Shown here in pieces: positions 32,969-42,487 of a DNA stretch of 64,000 nt. The stretch comes from Rhizobiaceae bacterium. GTDB taxonomy: Bacteria > Pseudomonadota > Alphaproteobacteria > Rhizobiales > Rhizobiaceae. The notes under the pieces are model-generated. The model saw nothing but the letters and a program-made list of their open reading frames with translations. It ran no database searches and was not told where the DNA came from. Made by a program: the position numbers and the translations under genes. Every line of letters begins with the position of its first letter. The stretch's first letter is position 1. The stretch is taken from the NCBI GenBank assembly GCA_017640615.1, contig JAEPQK010000002.1:186001-250000 (forward strand). Direction: 5' to 3'.

Positions 32969-33835
32969 ATGAGCCACGGGACGGCAGCCCCAACCACCAC
33001 CTGGTCATTTGTCGATGGCGACTGGCACGAAGGAAATGTGCCGCTCATCGGGCCACGCAGCCACGCGATGTGGCTGGGCTCGACCGTGTTCGACGGCGCG
33101 CGGTGGTTTGAGGGCGTCTCGCCAGACCTCGACCTGCACTGCGAACGCGTGAACCACTCGGCGACGGCGCTTGGCCTGAAGCCAACCGTTGCAGCAGACG
33201 AGATCGCCGCGCTGACCGCCGAGGGGCTGAAGAAGTTTGACGGCAAAACGGCGGTCTACATCCGGCCGATGTATTGGGCTGAGGCCGGTGGTTACATGGG
33301 CGTGCCGGCCGATCCGGAATCGACCCGCTTTTGCCTTTGCCTCTACGAAGCGCCGATGATCGAGCCGACTGGCTTTTCTGTAACCGTGTCGCCGTTCAGG
33401 CGCCCGACCTTCGAGACGATGCCGACCAACGCCAAGGCCGGCTGCCTCTACCCCAACAATGGACGCTCGATCATGGATGCCCGCATGCGTGGGTTCGACA
33501 ATGCGCTGGTGCTCGACATGCTGGGCAATGTCGCCGAGACCGGTTCTTCAAACGTCTTCCTGGTCAAGGATGGTGTGGCGATGACGCCGGCGCCCAATGG
33601 CACGTTCCTTTCGGGAATCACGCGCTCGCGGATCATCAAGTTGTTGGGCGAGGCAGGCATCGAAGTGCGCGAACGAACCCTGTCGGTGCAGGATTTCTTG
33701 GATGCGGACGAAGTTTTCTCGACCGGCAACCACTCCAAGGTCGTGCCGATTACGCGTATCGAGGACCGCCATCTTCAGGCCGGTCCGGTAGCGAAGAAGG
33801 CTCGCCAGCTTTATTGGGATTGGGCGCACGCATAG
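32969..33835 (+). CDS. ilvE: Branched-chain amino acid aminotransferase (class IV)
   Basis: PLP-dependent aminotransferase of 288 residues, interconverting Leu, Ile and Val with their 2-keto acids. The PLP lysine is at about residue 156 in MPTNAKAGCLYPN. GFDNALVLDMLGNVAETGSSNVF and LSGITRSRII are class IV signatures, and RPMYW and FDGARWFEG line the substrate pocket. ATG 32969 is preceded by AGGAAG at good spacing. D-amino acid aminotransferase or aminodeoxychorismate lyase are related class IV enzymes, but the length and motifs favour IlvE. Confidence 0.87.
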   Translation: MSHGTAAPTTTWSFVDGDWHEGNVPLIGPRSHAMWLGSTVFDGARWFEGVSPDLDLHCERVNHSATALGLKPTVAADEIAALTAEGLKKFDGKTAVYIRPMYWAEAGGYMGVPADPESTRFCLCLYEAPMIEPTGFSVTVSPFRRPTFETMPTNAKAGCLYPNNGRSIMDARMRGFDNALVLDMLGNVAETGSSNVFLVKDGVAMTPAPNGTFLSGITRSRIIKLLGEAGIEVRERTLSVQDFLDADEVFSTGNHSKVVPITRIEDRHLQAGPVAKKARQLYWDWAHA

Positions 33836-33974
33836 CAGCGATTATGGCATCAGGCCTGTAAATTGCCGCGAAGGTGTCTTATGTCCGCATCCGAGTTGAC
33901 GTGGCGCGTGCCACACATTGGGACCACGCGCGATCAGCCAACCGTTCTGACCATTCCAGAAGGGAGACCCCGCA

Positions 33975-34577
33975 ATGGCATTTGAACTTCCCGAGCTTCC
34001 CTATGACTACGAGGCGCTGCAGCCTTACATGTCGAAAGAAACGCTCGAATATCACCACGACAAGCACCACAAGGCCTATGTCGACAACGGCAACAAGCTT
34101 GCCGAAGAGGCTGGCATGTCGGGCAAGTCTCTCGAGGAAATCGTCAAGGCTTCCCATGGCAGCAATGCCGGGCTCTTCAACAACGCAGCGCAGCACTACA
34201 ACCACGTCCATTTCTGGAAGTGGATGAAAAAGGGCGGTGGCGGCAAGAGCCTGCCCGGCAAGCTGCAGAAGGCGTTCGACAGCGATCTCGGCGGCTACGA
34301 CAAGTTCAAGTCCGACTTCCAGACCGCTGGCGCGACGCAGTTCGGCTCTGGCTGGGCCTGGGTTGCCGTCAAGAACGGCAAGCTTGAAATCATGAAGACG
34401 CCGAACGGCGAAAACCCGCTGGTACACGGGGCAACGCCGATCCTCGGCGTCGATGTGTGGGAGCACTCCTACTACATCGACTACCGCAATGCGCGGCCGA
34501 AATACCTCGAGGCCTTCGTAGATAATCTCATCAACTGGGATTACGTGCTGGAGCTTTACGAGGCGTCCGGCGCCTGA
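33975..34577 (+). CDS. sodB: Superoxide dismutase, Fe type
   Basis: Converts superoxide to hydrogen peroxide and oxygen. The 200-residue protein shows metal ligands His27 (LEYHHDKHH), His77 (YNHVHFW), Asp160 and His164 (DVWEHSYYIDYRN). The Gln in LFNNAAQ is the second-sphere residue typical of Fe-SOD. ATG 33975 follows AGAAGGGAGACCCCGCA. A strong hairpin terminator lies 24 bases after the stop, so it is probably monocistronic. Confidence 0.95.
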   Translation: MAFELPELPYDYEALQPYMSKETLEYHHDKHHKAYVDNGNKLAEEAGMSGKSLEEIVKASHGSNAGLFNNAAQHYNHVHFWKWMKKGGGGKSLPGKLQKAFDSDLGGYDKFKSDFQTAGATQFGSGWAWVAVKNGKLEIMKTPNGENPLVHGATPILGVDVWEHSYYIDYRNARPKYLEAFVDNLINWDYVLELYEASGA

Positions 34578-34601
34578 TCGGCACAAAAAGCAAGAAACGA
34601 G

Positions 34602-34628
34602 AAAGCTCCGGTTCGCCGGAGCTTTTTT
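34602..34628 (+). terminator. Rho-independent terminator of sodB
   Basis: Perfect 10-bp stem (AAAGCTCCGG with CCGGAGCTTT) closed by a TTCG tetraloop and running directly into a T-tract. It begins 24 bases past the sodB stop. It is the clearest intrinsic terminator in the window. Confidence 0.95.
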
Positions 34629-34775
34629 CGTTTGGGTGCCGAAGACAGGGAGCGAGATAACGCAAGCGTGATAGTAACCCTGCGTAATTTGACTTCCGCG
34701 CGACTGTCATTCCGACATGATCGGGGCTTCTTCTCAAGCCAACGAGTCACTCGTCACAGCCACGGAGTCGAATTG

Positions 34776-35198
34776 ATGAAGTATCTCGCAATCGCAGCCT
34801 CGGTCTTCTTGCTTGGAACGGCGGCGGCCTCGGCCGACGCTATTGAAGACCGGCAGGCGCACATGAAAGAGCGCGGCGCACAGATGCAGGTGCTCGTGCC
34901 GATCGCGCAAGCGAAGAACCCATTCGACGCAGCGGCTGTAATGGATGCGCTGAAGGCTCTCGAAGAGAACGCCGCGAAGATGGACATCGAGGCGTTTTGG
35001 CCAGCCGGTAGCGAGGGCGGCAAGTCTTCGCCGAAGATCTGGGAAGATATGGAAGGCTTCAAGGCAGCCAACGAAAAATACGAAGCCGATGTGAAGGCAG
35101 CGGTTGCGGCAAATCCGCAGGACCTTGGCTCTTTCCAGGCCGTGTTCGGAGCGATGGCAAGTAATTGCGGCTCATGCCACGAGGCTTATCGGCTCTAG
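34776..35198 (+). CDS. Cytochrome c' family protein
   Basis: A 140-residue periplasmic four-helix cytochrome. A Sec signal peptide (MKYLAIAASVFLLGTAAASADA) is followed by the bundle, and the haem-binding motif CGSCHEAYR sits at the extreme C-terminus, as in cytochrome c'. Such proteins bind nitric oxide or act in electron transfer. ATG 34776 follows CGGAGTCGAATTG; a longer frame upstream lacks a signal. It is 23 bases before a dihaem cytochrome c gene and is probably co-transcribed with it. Confidence 0.92.
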   Translation: MKYLAIAASVFLLGTAAASADAIEDRQAHMKERGAQMQVLVPIAQAKNPFDAAAVMDALKALEENAAKMDIEAFWPAGSEGGKSSPKIWEDMEGFKAANEKYEADVKAAVAANPQDLGSFQAVFGAMASNCGSCHEAYRL

Positions 35199-35221
35199 CC
35201 TGACAGACGAAAGCAGTTAGT

Positions 35222-36148
35222 ATGCCGCGCATGCGGAAACTGATTGCGGGGGCGGTCGTTCTGGCCGCCCTTGGTGCCATTGTCGGCTGGGTTCTTTCAG
35301 CGCCAAGGCCACTGAGCCAAGCTGAAATTGCTACCGTCTCGGAGGGTGCAGAGGCGCGGGGCGAACGCATGTTCTGGGCGGGCGGCTGCGCTTCCTGCCA
35401 CGCCGCGCCCAAAGCCGAAGGCGAGGCAAGGCTGCAAATGTCAGGCGGCCTGGAACTCGAAACACCATTCGGCACCTTCGTTGCGCCAAACATTTCAAGC
35501 CACGAAACGGACGGTATCGGTGCCTGGTCGCCGGAAGATTTTGCGAATGCCATGCAGCGCGGCATCTCGCCTGACGGCGCGCATTATTACCCGGCCTTTC
35601 CTTACGCGTCCTATGCGCGCATGGAGCCTGAGCATATTGCCGACCTCTATGCGTTCATGAAGACGCTGCCAGCGGTGGAGGGGAAAGCACCGCCTCATCA
35701 GGTCGGCTTCCCGTTCAACATCCGCCGTGGGCTCGGAATGTGGAAGCTGCTTTATCTGCGCGACGGACCGGTGGTCGATCTCGGCGCCGACGCATCCGAG
35801 GCGTTGCGGTTGGGCAAATACCTGGTCGAGGGGCCGGGCCATTGCGGCGAATGCCACACGCCGCGCGACATGTTTGGCGGTACGCAATATGGGGCCTGGC
35901 TCTCGGGCGCGCCCGCGGCGACCGGTCCCGGAACGATCCCCAATATCACGCCAGGTGGCGATGTCGGCGATTGGTCGGAAGACGAAATCGCCGAATATCT
36001 GAACTCTGGGTTCACGCCCGATTTCGATTCCGCCGGTGGCGAGATGGCCTCGGTAATCAAGAACCTCGCCAACCTTCCGGCGGAGGACCGGGCTGCGATT
36101 GCCGCTTACCTCAAGCAGGTGCCTTCGCTTCCCGACGGGCACCCGTGA
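35222..36148 (+). CDS. Dihaem cytochrome c (dehydrogenase-associated type)
   Basis: A 308-residue membrane-anchored or exported cytochrome with two haem sites: CASCH at residues 56-60 and CGECH at about 208-212. An N-terminal hydrophobic segment (LIAGAVVLAALGAIVGWVL) serves as signal or anchor. The layout resembles cytochrome subunits that accept electrons from alcohol, aldehyde or sorbitol dehydrogenases, but no such dehydrogenase is adjacent. The start could be ATG 35222 or the ATG three codons later; neither has a strong ribosome-binding site. Its last 38 bases overlap the convergent oligopeptidase gene. Confidence 0.9.
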   Translation: MPRMRKLIAGAVVLAALGAIVGWVLSAPRPLSQAEIATVSEGAEARGERMFWAGGCASCHAAPKAEGEARLQMSGGLELETPFGTFVAPNISSHETDGIGAWSPEDFANAMQRGISPDGAHYYPAFPYASYARMEPEHIADLYAFMKTLPAVEGKAPPHQVGFPFNIRRGLGMWKLLYLRDGPVVDLGADASEALRLGKYLVEGPGHCGECHTPRDMFGGTQYGAWLSGAPAATGPGTIPNITPGGDVGDWSEDEIAEYLNSGFTPDFDSAGGEMASVIKNLANLPAEDRAAIAAYLKQVPSLPDGHP

Positions 36149-38225
36149 CCTTGATCGCGAAAGCGTAATTCAAGGCCACTTCCTCAAGCCGCGAGAACCT
36201 GCCCGACGCGCCCGCGTGGCCAGCGGACAGGTTGATACGAAAAAGCACGGGGTTGTCGCCGCATTTGCGTTCGCGCAGCCGTGCAACCCATTTGGCAGGC
36301 TCCCAATAGGTCACACGCGGATCGGTGAGGCCGGCGACCGCAAGGATGGGCGGATAGTGAAACGCACCGACATTGTCGTATGGCGAATAGGACGCGATGC
36401 GCCGGTAATCGTCGGCCGACTCAATCGGGTTTCCCCATTCAGGCCACTCGGGTGGAGTGAGCGGCAGTGACGCGTCGAGCATCGTCGTCAGCACATCGAC
36501 GAACGGCACTTCGGCGATGATGGCGCCGAATTTTTCCGGCGCCATGTTGGCGATCGCGCCCATGAGCATGCCGCCGGCCGAACCGCCTTGCGCAACGATG
36601 CGGTCATGCGCGGTCAGGCCTTCGGAAACCAGGTGATTCGATACGGCAATGAAATCGGTGAAGGTATTGACCTTATTTTCTTTCTTGCCGTCTTCGTACC
36701 AGCCATAACCTTTGTCTTTGCCGCCGCGAATATGCGCGATTGCGTATACGAAACCACGGTCCACCAGCGACAGGCAGTTCGTATTGAATGAGGCCGGGAC
36801 GGTCATGCCGTAAGCCCCATAGCCATAAAGCAGGCAAGGCGCGCTACCGTCCAGGGCAGTCTCGCGGTGATGAAGAATAGAAACCGGCACCAGTTCGCCG
36901 TCAGGCGCAGGCGCCATCAGACGGCGGGTAACATAGTCGTCCGGGCTATGGCCGGACGGCACTTCCTGCGTCTTCAGCAGCGTACGCTCGCGGGTACGCA
37001 TATTGTAGTCGAACACCTGGCCGGGTGTGGTCATCGACGAATAGCTGAAGCGGAAAACATCGGTGTCGAACTCCAATGATCCGCCGAGGCCCAGAGAATA
37101 GGCCTCCTCTTCGAACGCGATGGCGTGCTCGGCGCCTGTCGCCCGCTCGCGAATGACTATGCGCGGCAGGCCGTCCTTTCGCTCCAGGCGGACCAGATAA
37201 TCCTTGAAGCCGACGATCGACAGGATGAGCCGCCCCGGTTCATGCGGTACGACCTCGGTCCAGTTGGAGCGCGACGGATTGCTGGCCGGCGCCGACATAA
37301 TCTTGAAGTCCTTCGCGCCGTCGGCATTGGTAAGGACGAAAAAGACGTCGCCACCTTCTTCGAGATCATATTGGAGACCCGTTTCGCGCGCCGCCACGAG
37401 CTTCGGTTCGGCATTCGGGTCGTTGGCCGGCAGCAGCCGGCATTCAGTCGTCTCGTGATCGTTGATCGCGATCAGGATGTGATCGTTGTTGCGTGTGCCG
37501 CCGACCCCCATGAAGAAGCCCGGATCGCTTTCTTCGTAGATCAGTCGGTCTGGTTCGCCGCTTCCGAGCAAGTGGTAGAAGACCTTTGACGGCCGATGGT
37601 TTTGGTCGAGCGCGGCGTAGAAGAAGCCCTCATTGTTTGCGTCCCAGGTTCCGCCGCCGCCCGTATCGCTGACAAGATCGTCCAGGTCCTTGCCGGTGTC
37701 GATGTCGCGAATACGAAGTGTGTAGAACTCCGAACCCTTGTCGTCGCAGCCCCACAGAAGCCGCTTGTGGTCGGAAGAGTGATCGACGCCGCCGATGCGG
37801 AAATAGTCTGTACCCTTAGCCTCCAGGTCGCCGTCGAGCAGCACCTGCTCGTCGCCACCATCGCGCGGGGTTCGGAAATAGCGCGGCTGCTCGCCACCTT
37901 CGCGAAAGCCGCTGCCATAGGCGAATGCGCCGTCAGGCATCGGGACCGACGAATCGTCCTCCTTGATGCGTCCTTTCATCTCCGCAAACAGCGCTTTGCG
38001 CAACGCCTCCACATCGGCCAGCATGCCCTCCTGATAGGCATTTTCAGCTTCCAGATGCGCGCGGATGTCGGCGGCGAGCAGGGATGGGTCCTTGAACATC
38101 TCCTGCCAGTTTTCGGCGCGCAGCCAGGCATATTCGTCGGTGCGCGTGATGCCGTGGCGCGTGTCGTCGACGGGCCGCTTTGGCGCGACTGGAGGAGTTA
38201 GGGAGGGGAAGGCTGAGTTGGGCAT
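36111..38225 (-). CDS. ptrB: Prolyl oligopeptidase-family peptidase (oligopeptidase B)
   Basis: Cytoplasmic S9 serine peptidase that cuts short peptides, typically after Arg or Lys. The 704-residue protein has an N-terminal beta-propeller (residues about 75-420) and a C-terminal alpha/beta hydrolase domain. The catalytic serine is about residue 549 in AQGGSAGGMLMG. The aspartate lies in AGLTDPRVTYWEP and the histidine in SAGHAGASGR. ATG 38225 overlaps no neighbour. Its 3' end overlaps the convergent cytochrome gene by 38 bases. Confidence 0.94.
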   Translation of the reverse strand: MPNSAFPSLTPPVAPKRPVDDTRHGITRTDEYAWLRAENWQEMFKDPSLLAADIRAHLEAENAYQEGMLADVEALRKALFAEMKGRIKEDDSSVPMPDGAFAYGSGFREGGEQPRYFRTPRDGGDEQVLLDGDLEAKGTDYFRIGGVDHSSDHKRLLWGCDDKGSEFYTLRIRDIDTGKDLDDLVSDTGGGGTWDANNEGFFYAALDQNHRPSKVFYHLLGSGEPDRLIYEESDPGFFMGVGGTRNNDHILIAINDHETTECRLLPANDPNAEPKLVAARETGLQYDLEEGGDVFFVLTNADGAKDFKIMSAPASNPSRSNWTEVVPHEPGRLILSIVGFKDYLVRLERKDGLPRIVIRERATGAEHAIAFEEEAYSLGLGGSLEFDTDVFRFSYSSMTTPGQVFDYNMRTRERTLLKTQEVPSGHSPDDYVTRRLMAPAPDGELVPVSILHHRETALDGSAPCLLYGYGAYGMTVPASFNTNCLSLVDRGFVYAIAHIRGGKDKGYGWYEDGKKENKVNTFTDFIAVSNHLVSEGLTAHDRIVAQGGSAGGMLMGAIANMAPEKFGAIIAEVPFVDVLTTMLDASLPLTPPEWPEWGNPIESADDYRRIASYSPYDNVGAFHYPPILAVAGLTDPRVTYWEPAKWVARLRERKCGDNPVLFRINLSAGHAGASGRFSRLEEVALNYAFAIKVTGARREAKAPA

Positions 38226-38340
38226 GAGAACCTAAGCTGCTGGGTGAATGGCGCATGAATGCACCGGTCAGAGGTGGTTCAAGCGGCGGGGACTATTCCG
38301 GGAAGGGTCGGTTCAACGCATTTCTGGAGGAGGAAAGACA

Positions 38341-38703
38341 ATGTTCAAGAAAACCGTACTGGTATCCGCGCTTCTCGCAGGCATCGCCGCGCAGGCGCTC
38401 CCCGCCGCAGCCACGGTGTTTTCCGCTTGGGAAGTCGCCAATGTGCCTTGGGGCGATACGCTCAATGTTCGCAAATACCCGTCATCCAAATCGCAGAAGC
38501 AGTCTGCTTATCCGAACACCACGCTTCTGGCGATGACCGGGCGCTGCACTGAAGGTCTGAACCTATTCGACATCGAAACCTGGCCGAAGTGGAAGAAGGC
38601 GCAGGCAGTTCGCTATCGCTGGTGCGAAGTCTGGCATGACCCGGCGCAGAACGGCAACTTCGTCACCGGCTGGGTATATGGCCGTTACATCGCGCCGCTG
38701 TGA
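38341..38703 (+). CDS. Exported SH3-like domain protein
   Basis: A 120-residue protein with a Sec signal peptide (MFKKTVLVSALLAGIAAQALPAAA) and a single bacterial SH3-like domain (WGDTLNVRKYPSSKSQ near its start, WCEVWHD and GWVYGRYIAPL at the end). Three cysteines and several tryptophans are present. SH3b domains often bind cell-wall peptides. ATG 38341 has a strong TGGAGGAGG ribosome-binding site. It is convergent with msrB. Specific function unknown. Confidence 0.85.
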   Translation: MFKKTVLVSALLAGIAAQALPAAATVFSAWEVANVPWGDTLNVRKYPSSKSQKQSAYPNTTLLAMTGRCTEGLNLFDIETWPKWKKAQAVRYRWCEVWHDPAQNGNFVTGWVYGRYIAPL

Positions 38704-38709
38704 CGCCGG

Positions 38710-39126
38710 TCAGGCGTCGCCGTCCGGCTCGAAGGTCATGGCGACGCCGTTCATGCAGTAACGCAGCCCGGTCGGCTGCGGACCGTCTGAAAAGACATGG
38801 CCCAGATGCGCGTCACAATCCGCGCAGCGGATCTCGGTACGCGTCATGAACCATGAGCGGTCGGAGTGTTCGCTCACCGCGTCCTTGTCGATGGGCGCAT
38901 AGAAGCTAGGCCAACCTGTGCCGGAATCGAATTTGGTTTCCGAGCTGAAGAGTGGCCGGTAGCAACACACACATCGGTAGAGCCCCGGCGTCTTATTGTC
39001 CCAGTTGGGGCCGGTGAACGCGCGCTCGGTGCCGTGCTCGCGGGTGATGTGATATTGCTCGGGCGTGAGCTGTGCGCGCCATTCGGCATCGCTTTTCTGA
39101 ACCTTGAGCGACGTGTGGGTGCTCAT
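38710..39126 (-). CDS. msrB: Peptide-methionine (R)-S-oxide reductase
   Basis: Repairs oxidised methionine by reducing the R-sulfoxide. The 138-residue protein carries the catalytic cysteine at about residue 124 in RYCMNGVAM and two CxxC zinc pairs: Cys52/Cys55 (CVCC) and Cys101/Cys104 (CADC). Family blocks [11 protein letters not shown] and DAHLGHVF are intact. ATG 39126 is divergent from mrpA with a 205-bp shared upstream region. Confidence 0.96.
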   Translation of the reverse strand: MSTHTSLKVQKSDAEWRAQLTPEQYHITREHGTERAFTGPNWDNKTPGLYRCVCCYRPLFSSETKFDSGTGWPSFYAPIDKDAVSEHSDRSWFMTRTEIRCADCDAHLGHVFSDGPQPTGLRYCMNGVAMTFEPDGDA

Positions 39127-39331
39127 GACTTTCTCCGCTGAAATGTGCCCCCTATTTAGGGACGCGTGGCCCCAATGTCATGTCGCCCGGTGTTGCACAT
39201 TTTCGTGCGATGCGGTTGCCTTTGCCGCATGCGCGAATAACTGGCCGGTCTTGTCGGTGAAGTTTTCAAACGCTAAGTGATCGATCAGCCCCGAGAGAGG
39301 GCGAACAAGGGGCGGGAGACAGATCGAGCGA

Positions 39332-41686
39332 ATGGAAACAGCCGGGCAATCGCTGACCTTATTTGCGCTCTTTCTGCCGTTTCTTGCCGCATGCATTGCG
39401 CCCGCGCTGACGCGCGCTTTTGGCCACAACGCAGCTTGGATACTCGCGGCCGCGCCTGCATTTCTGTTCATTCATTTCGCCGGCTTTGTGCCGCTGGTTG
39501 CTGAAGGCGGCACAGCGGGTGGCGGCTATGACTGGATACCCAGCCTCGGCGCACGCTTCTCCTGGTTTCTTGACGGCCTTTCTGTAACGTTTGCGCTGCT
39601 GATTTCGGGGATTGGGACGCTCATTGTTCTCTACTCGGGTGGCTACCTGAAGGGACATGAGCATCAGGGACGGTTCTTTTCCTTCATCCTGATGTTCATG
39701 GGCGCCATGCAGGGGCTGGTCGTCGCGGACTCCTTCCTCACACTGTTCGTTTTCTGGGAGCTGACCTCGATCACCTCCTTCCTTCTGATCGGCTTCGATC
39801 ACCGAAGGGAGGCTTCGCGCCGCGCCGCGGTGCAGGCTCTGATCGTCACCGGGGCAGGTGGCTTGTCACTTCTGGCCGGGCTTTTGCTGGTGTGGTCGGT
39901 GACGGGCATTGGCGACCTCGCAACATTGCTTTCCAGTGGCGAAGTCATGCGCGAGAGCCCGTTCTATCTGGCTGCATTACTGCTGCTGCTCGGCGGAGCG
40001 TTCACCAAATCCGCGCAGGTGCCGTTCCATTTCTGGCTACCCAACGCCATGGAAGCGCCAACCCCGGTCTCAGCCTATCTGCACTCTGCGACAATGGTGA
40101 AGGCCGGCGTCTATCTGGTGATGCGGCTCAACCCGGTCTTCGGCGAGACGATCGCGTGGGAAACGATCCTGCCCATTTTCGGTGGGGCGACGCTACTGAC
40201 CGGCGGCCTGCTCGCCGTGCGCCAGACGGACCTCAAGCTGATGCTTGCCTACACGACCGTGGCTTCGCTCGGTCTCTTGGTAATGCTGACTGGCTTCGGC
40301 TCCGAAAAAGCGATCGAGGCAGCGGTGCTCTACCTGATTGCGCATTCGCTGTTCAAAGGCGCGCTGTTCATGGTGGCAGGCACCATCGACCACGAGGCCG
40401 GAACACGTGACGTGACCAAGCTCGGCGGGCTGCGCACGGCAATGCCCATCACATTCGCCGCCGCACTTGTCGCCGCAGTCTCGATGGGCGGTCTGCCGCC
40501 CATGTTCGGATTTCTGGCAAAGGAAGAAATCTATGCCGCACTCGGCTTCGCCGGCGGCTGGACTACGGTGTTGACGCTCGTCGCTATCGTCGGCAACGCG
40601 CTGATGTTTGCGATTGGCTTTGCGGTCGCACTCAAGCCATTCCTCGGCGCTGAGGTCGAGACGCCGAAACATGCGCACGAGGGGCCGGTTCTATTGTGGA
40701 TCGGCCCGGCAGTGCTCGGTCTCGTTGGGCTTGTAGCAGCGATCTTCTCAAGCTGGTCGCATGCCCACCTGACCGACCCGATGGCGAGCGCAGTGGCCGG
40801 GACCGAGGTGAAGGCGTATATCTCGCTTGTGCCTCACATCGGCATGCCGCTGTTCCTGTCGCTGATTACCGTTGCTGTGGGTATTGCGTTCTACGTCGGG
40901 CTTGCCCGCGTCAGAGATGCGGTTGCGGCGACGCTGGCCACGATTGGCTGGGGACCTGACAAGGGCTTCGACCAATTCATTCGTGGCACAATCCACCTGT
41001 CTCGCGCGGTGACCGGGATCTTCCAGCACGGCCATATGGACCGCTACATGACGGTGACATTTCTGGTGGTCGCGGCTGTTTTGCTGGTTACCCCGGCTAT
41101 GTTCGGTGAATATCCCTCCTGGCCGGAGATGCCGCAGCTGACATTCTATGAATGGGTGGTGCTGGTGATCGCGGTTATCGGCCTGTGGTCGGTGCTCGCC
41201 GCAAACAACCGCCTGACCGCGATCGTTTCCCTCGGTATTCAGGGTTTCGCTGTAGCGCTGATTTTCGTGCTGATGGGCGCGCCCGATCTGGGGTTCACCC
41301 AGTTTATGGTCGAGACATTGAGTGTCGTCATTCTGGCACTTGTCATGACCCGGCTGCGGCTTTCGCCCGCCGACCACCGGCCGCCCATTGAGAGAACGGT
41401 CGACGCTGCAATTGCTGCCGCATGTGGCGTTGGTTTCGGCCTCTTCCTGCTCACGGTTACACAAGGTGCGTTCGACGACACGCTGGCGGTCTTCTTTAGC
41501 GAATACTCCCGTTCGATCGCGCATGGACGCAATATCGTGAACGTCATCCTCGTCGACTTCCGCGGTCTTGATACGCTTGGCGAGATCGCAGTCGTCATGG
41601 TTGCGGGTCTGGCAGTGCTTGCCCTGATCCGAATCAGGCTGCGCACCGGGGATGAAGCTTCGGGCAAATCCGGGGGAGGTGCCTGA
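39332..41686 (+). CDS. mrpA: Mrp Na+/H+ antiporter subunit A
   Basis: Largest subunit of the multisubunit cation/proton antiporter, related to NuoL of complex I, acting in the inner membrane. The 784-residue protein has about twenty membrane segments. The proton-channel core includes [46 protein letters not shown] and [15 protein letters not shown]-terminal extension resembles an MrpB-like N-terminal domain ([11 protein letters not shown]). ATG 39332 is the first gene of a seven-gene operon whose members are spaced by two bases or overlap. Rhizobial homologues are called Pha and are needed for pH and Na+/K+ tolerance. Confidence 0.95.
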   Translation: METAGQSLTLFALFLPFLAACIAPALTRAFGHNAAWILAAAPAFLFIHFAGFVPLVAEGGTAGGGYDWIPSLGARFSWFLDGLSVTFALLISGIGTLIVLYSGGYLKGHEHQGRFFSFILMFMGAMQGLVVADSFLTLFVFWELTSITSFLLIGFDHRREASRRAAVQALIVTGAGGLSLLAGLLLVWSVTGIGDLATLLSSGEVMRESPFYLAALLLLLGGAFTKSAQVPFHFWLPNAMEAPTPVSAYLHSATMVKAGVYLVMRLNPVFGETIAWETILPIFGGATLLTGGLLAVRQTDLKLMLAYTTVASLGLLVMLTGFGSEKAIEAAVLYLIAHSLFKGALFMVAGTIDHEAGTRDVTKLGGLRTAMPITFAAALVAAVSMGGLPPMFGFLAKEEIYAALGFAGGWTTVLTLVAIVGNALMFAIGFAVALKPFLGAEVETPKHAHEGPVLLWIGPAVLGLVGLVAAIFSSWSHAHLTDPMASAVAGTEVKAYISLVPHIGMPLFLSLITVAVGIAFYVGLARVRDAVAATLATIGWGPDKGFDQFIRGTIHLSRAVTGIFQHGHMDRYMTVTFLVVAAVLLVTPAMFGEYPSWPEMPQLTFYEWVVLVIAVIGLWSVLAANNRLTAIVSLGIQGFAVALIFVLMGAPDLGFTQFMVETLSVVILALVMTRLRLSPADHRPPIERTVDAAIAAACGVGFGLFLLTVTQGAFDDTLAVFFSEYSRSIAHGRNIVNVILVDFRGLDTLGEIAVVMVAGLAVLALIRIRLRTGDEASGKSGGGA

Positions 41687-41688
41687 TC

Positions 41689-42108
41689 ATGCGTACGCTC
41701 ATCTTCCGCACGATGGCGCCCTATCTCACCAGCCTGATGGTGCTGTTTTCAGTGTTCGTGCTTCTGAGAGGGCATAACGAACCGGGTGGGGGCTTCATCG
41801 GTGGGCTGATCGCGGCGTCGGCATTCGCAATTTACGGCATTGCCTGTGGCGTCTCGCCCGTGCGGCGCGCGCTCTATTTTCACCCGATGGGCATTTCGGG
41901 CTTCGGCCTGCTGATTGCCAGCCTCGCAGGCGCAATGTCGATCTTCAGCGGCGTGCCTTTCATGACCGGGCTGTGGGCGGAGGTTTCCGTGCTAGGCGTC
42001 ACGGTCGACCTCTCAACGCCTCTTGTGTTCGACATCGGCGTCTATCTGGTCGTGCTGGGATCGCTTACGAGCATCGCGCTGGCCCTCGAAGAGCGTGAGG
42101 AAGATTGA
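41689..42108 (+). CDS. mrpB: Mrp antiporter subunit B
   Basis: A 139-residue membrane protein with four hydrophobic segments. The MnhB signature [22 protein letters not shown] lies near the N-terminus. ATG 41689 is two bases past the mrpA stop and has GGGGGAGG upstream. Its stop overlaps the mrpC start as TGATG. Confidence 0.93.
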   Translation: MRTLIFRTMAPYLTSLMVLFSVFVLLRGHNEPGGGFIGGLIAASAFAIYGIACGVSPVRRALYFHPMGISGFGLLIASLAGAMSIFSGVPFMTGLWAEVSVLGVTVDLSTPLVFDIGVYLVVLGSLTSIALALEEREED

Positions 42109-42485
42109 TGGAAACCGCTTTCTCGGCCCTTGTCGGTATCTTCTTCGCCGTGGCGGTATACCTGCTCCTGTCGAAGCACATCATTCGCATACTGCTCGGC
42201 GCGGCTATCCTCAGCAATGCCGTGAACCTCTTGATCTTCACGGCCGGCCGGCTGACGCGGGAAGTGCCTCCGATCATTCCAGCCCACCTGTACATGCCCG
42301 ACGAAGCGACCGCCAACCCGCTGCCGCAGGCGCTGGTGCTGACCGCGATCGTGATCTCGTTTTCGCTGTTTGCCTTCCTCTTGGTGCTGACCTATCGCGC
42401 CTATCAGGAACTCGGCACGGACGACACCGAAGAAATGCGCGTTGCCGAACCGGCTGACGATGCCATGCCGCCAATGGGGTACTGA
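42108..42485 (+). CDS. mrpC: Mrp antiporter subunit C (NuoK-like)
   Basis: A 125-residue protein with three membrane segments resembling NuoK. HIIRILLGAAILSNAVNLLIF and DPLPQALVLTAIVI-type sequence (here NPLPQALVLTAIVI) are the family blocks. ATG 42108 shares an A with the mrpB stop (TGATG). Translation is probably coupled. mrpD follows two bases after its stop. Confidence 0.93.
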   Translation: METAFSALVGIFFAVAVYLLLSKHIIRILLGAAILSNAVNLLIFTAGRLTREVPPIIPAHLYMPDEATANPLPQALVLTAIVISFSLFAFLLVLTYRAYQELGTDDTEEMRVAEPADDAMPPMGY

Positions 42486-42487
42486 CG

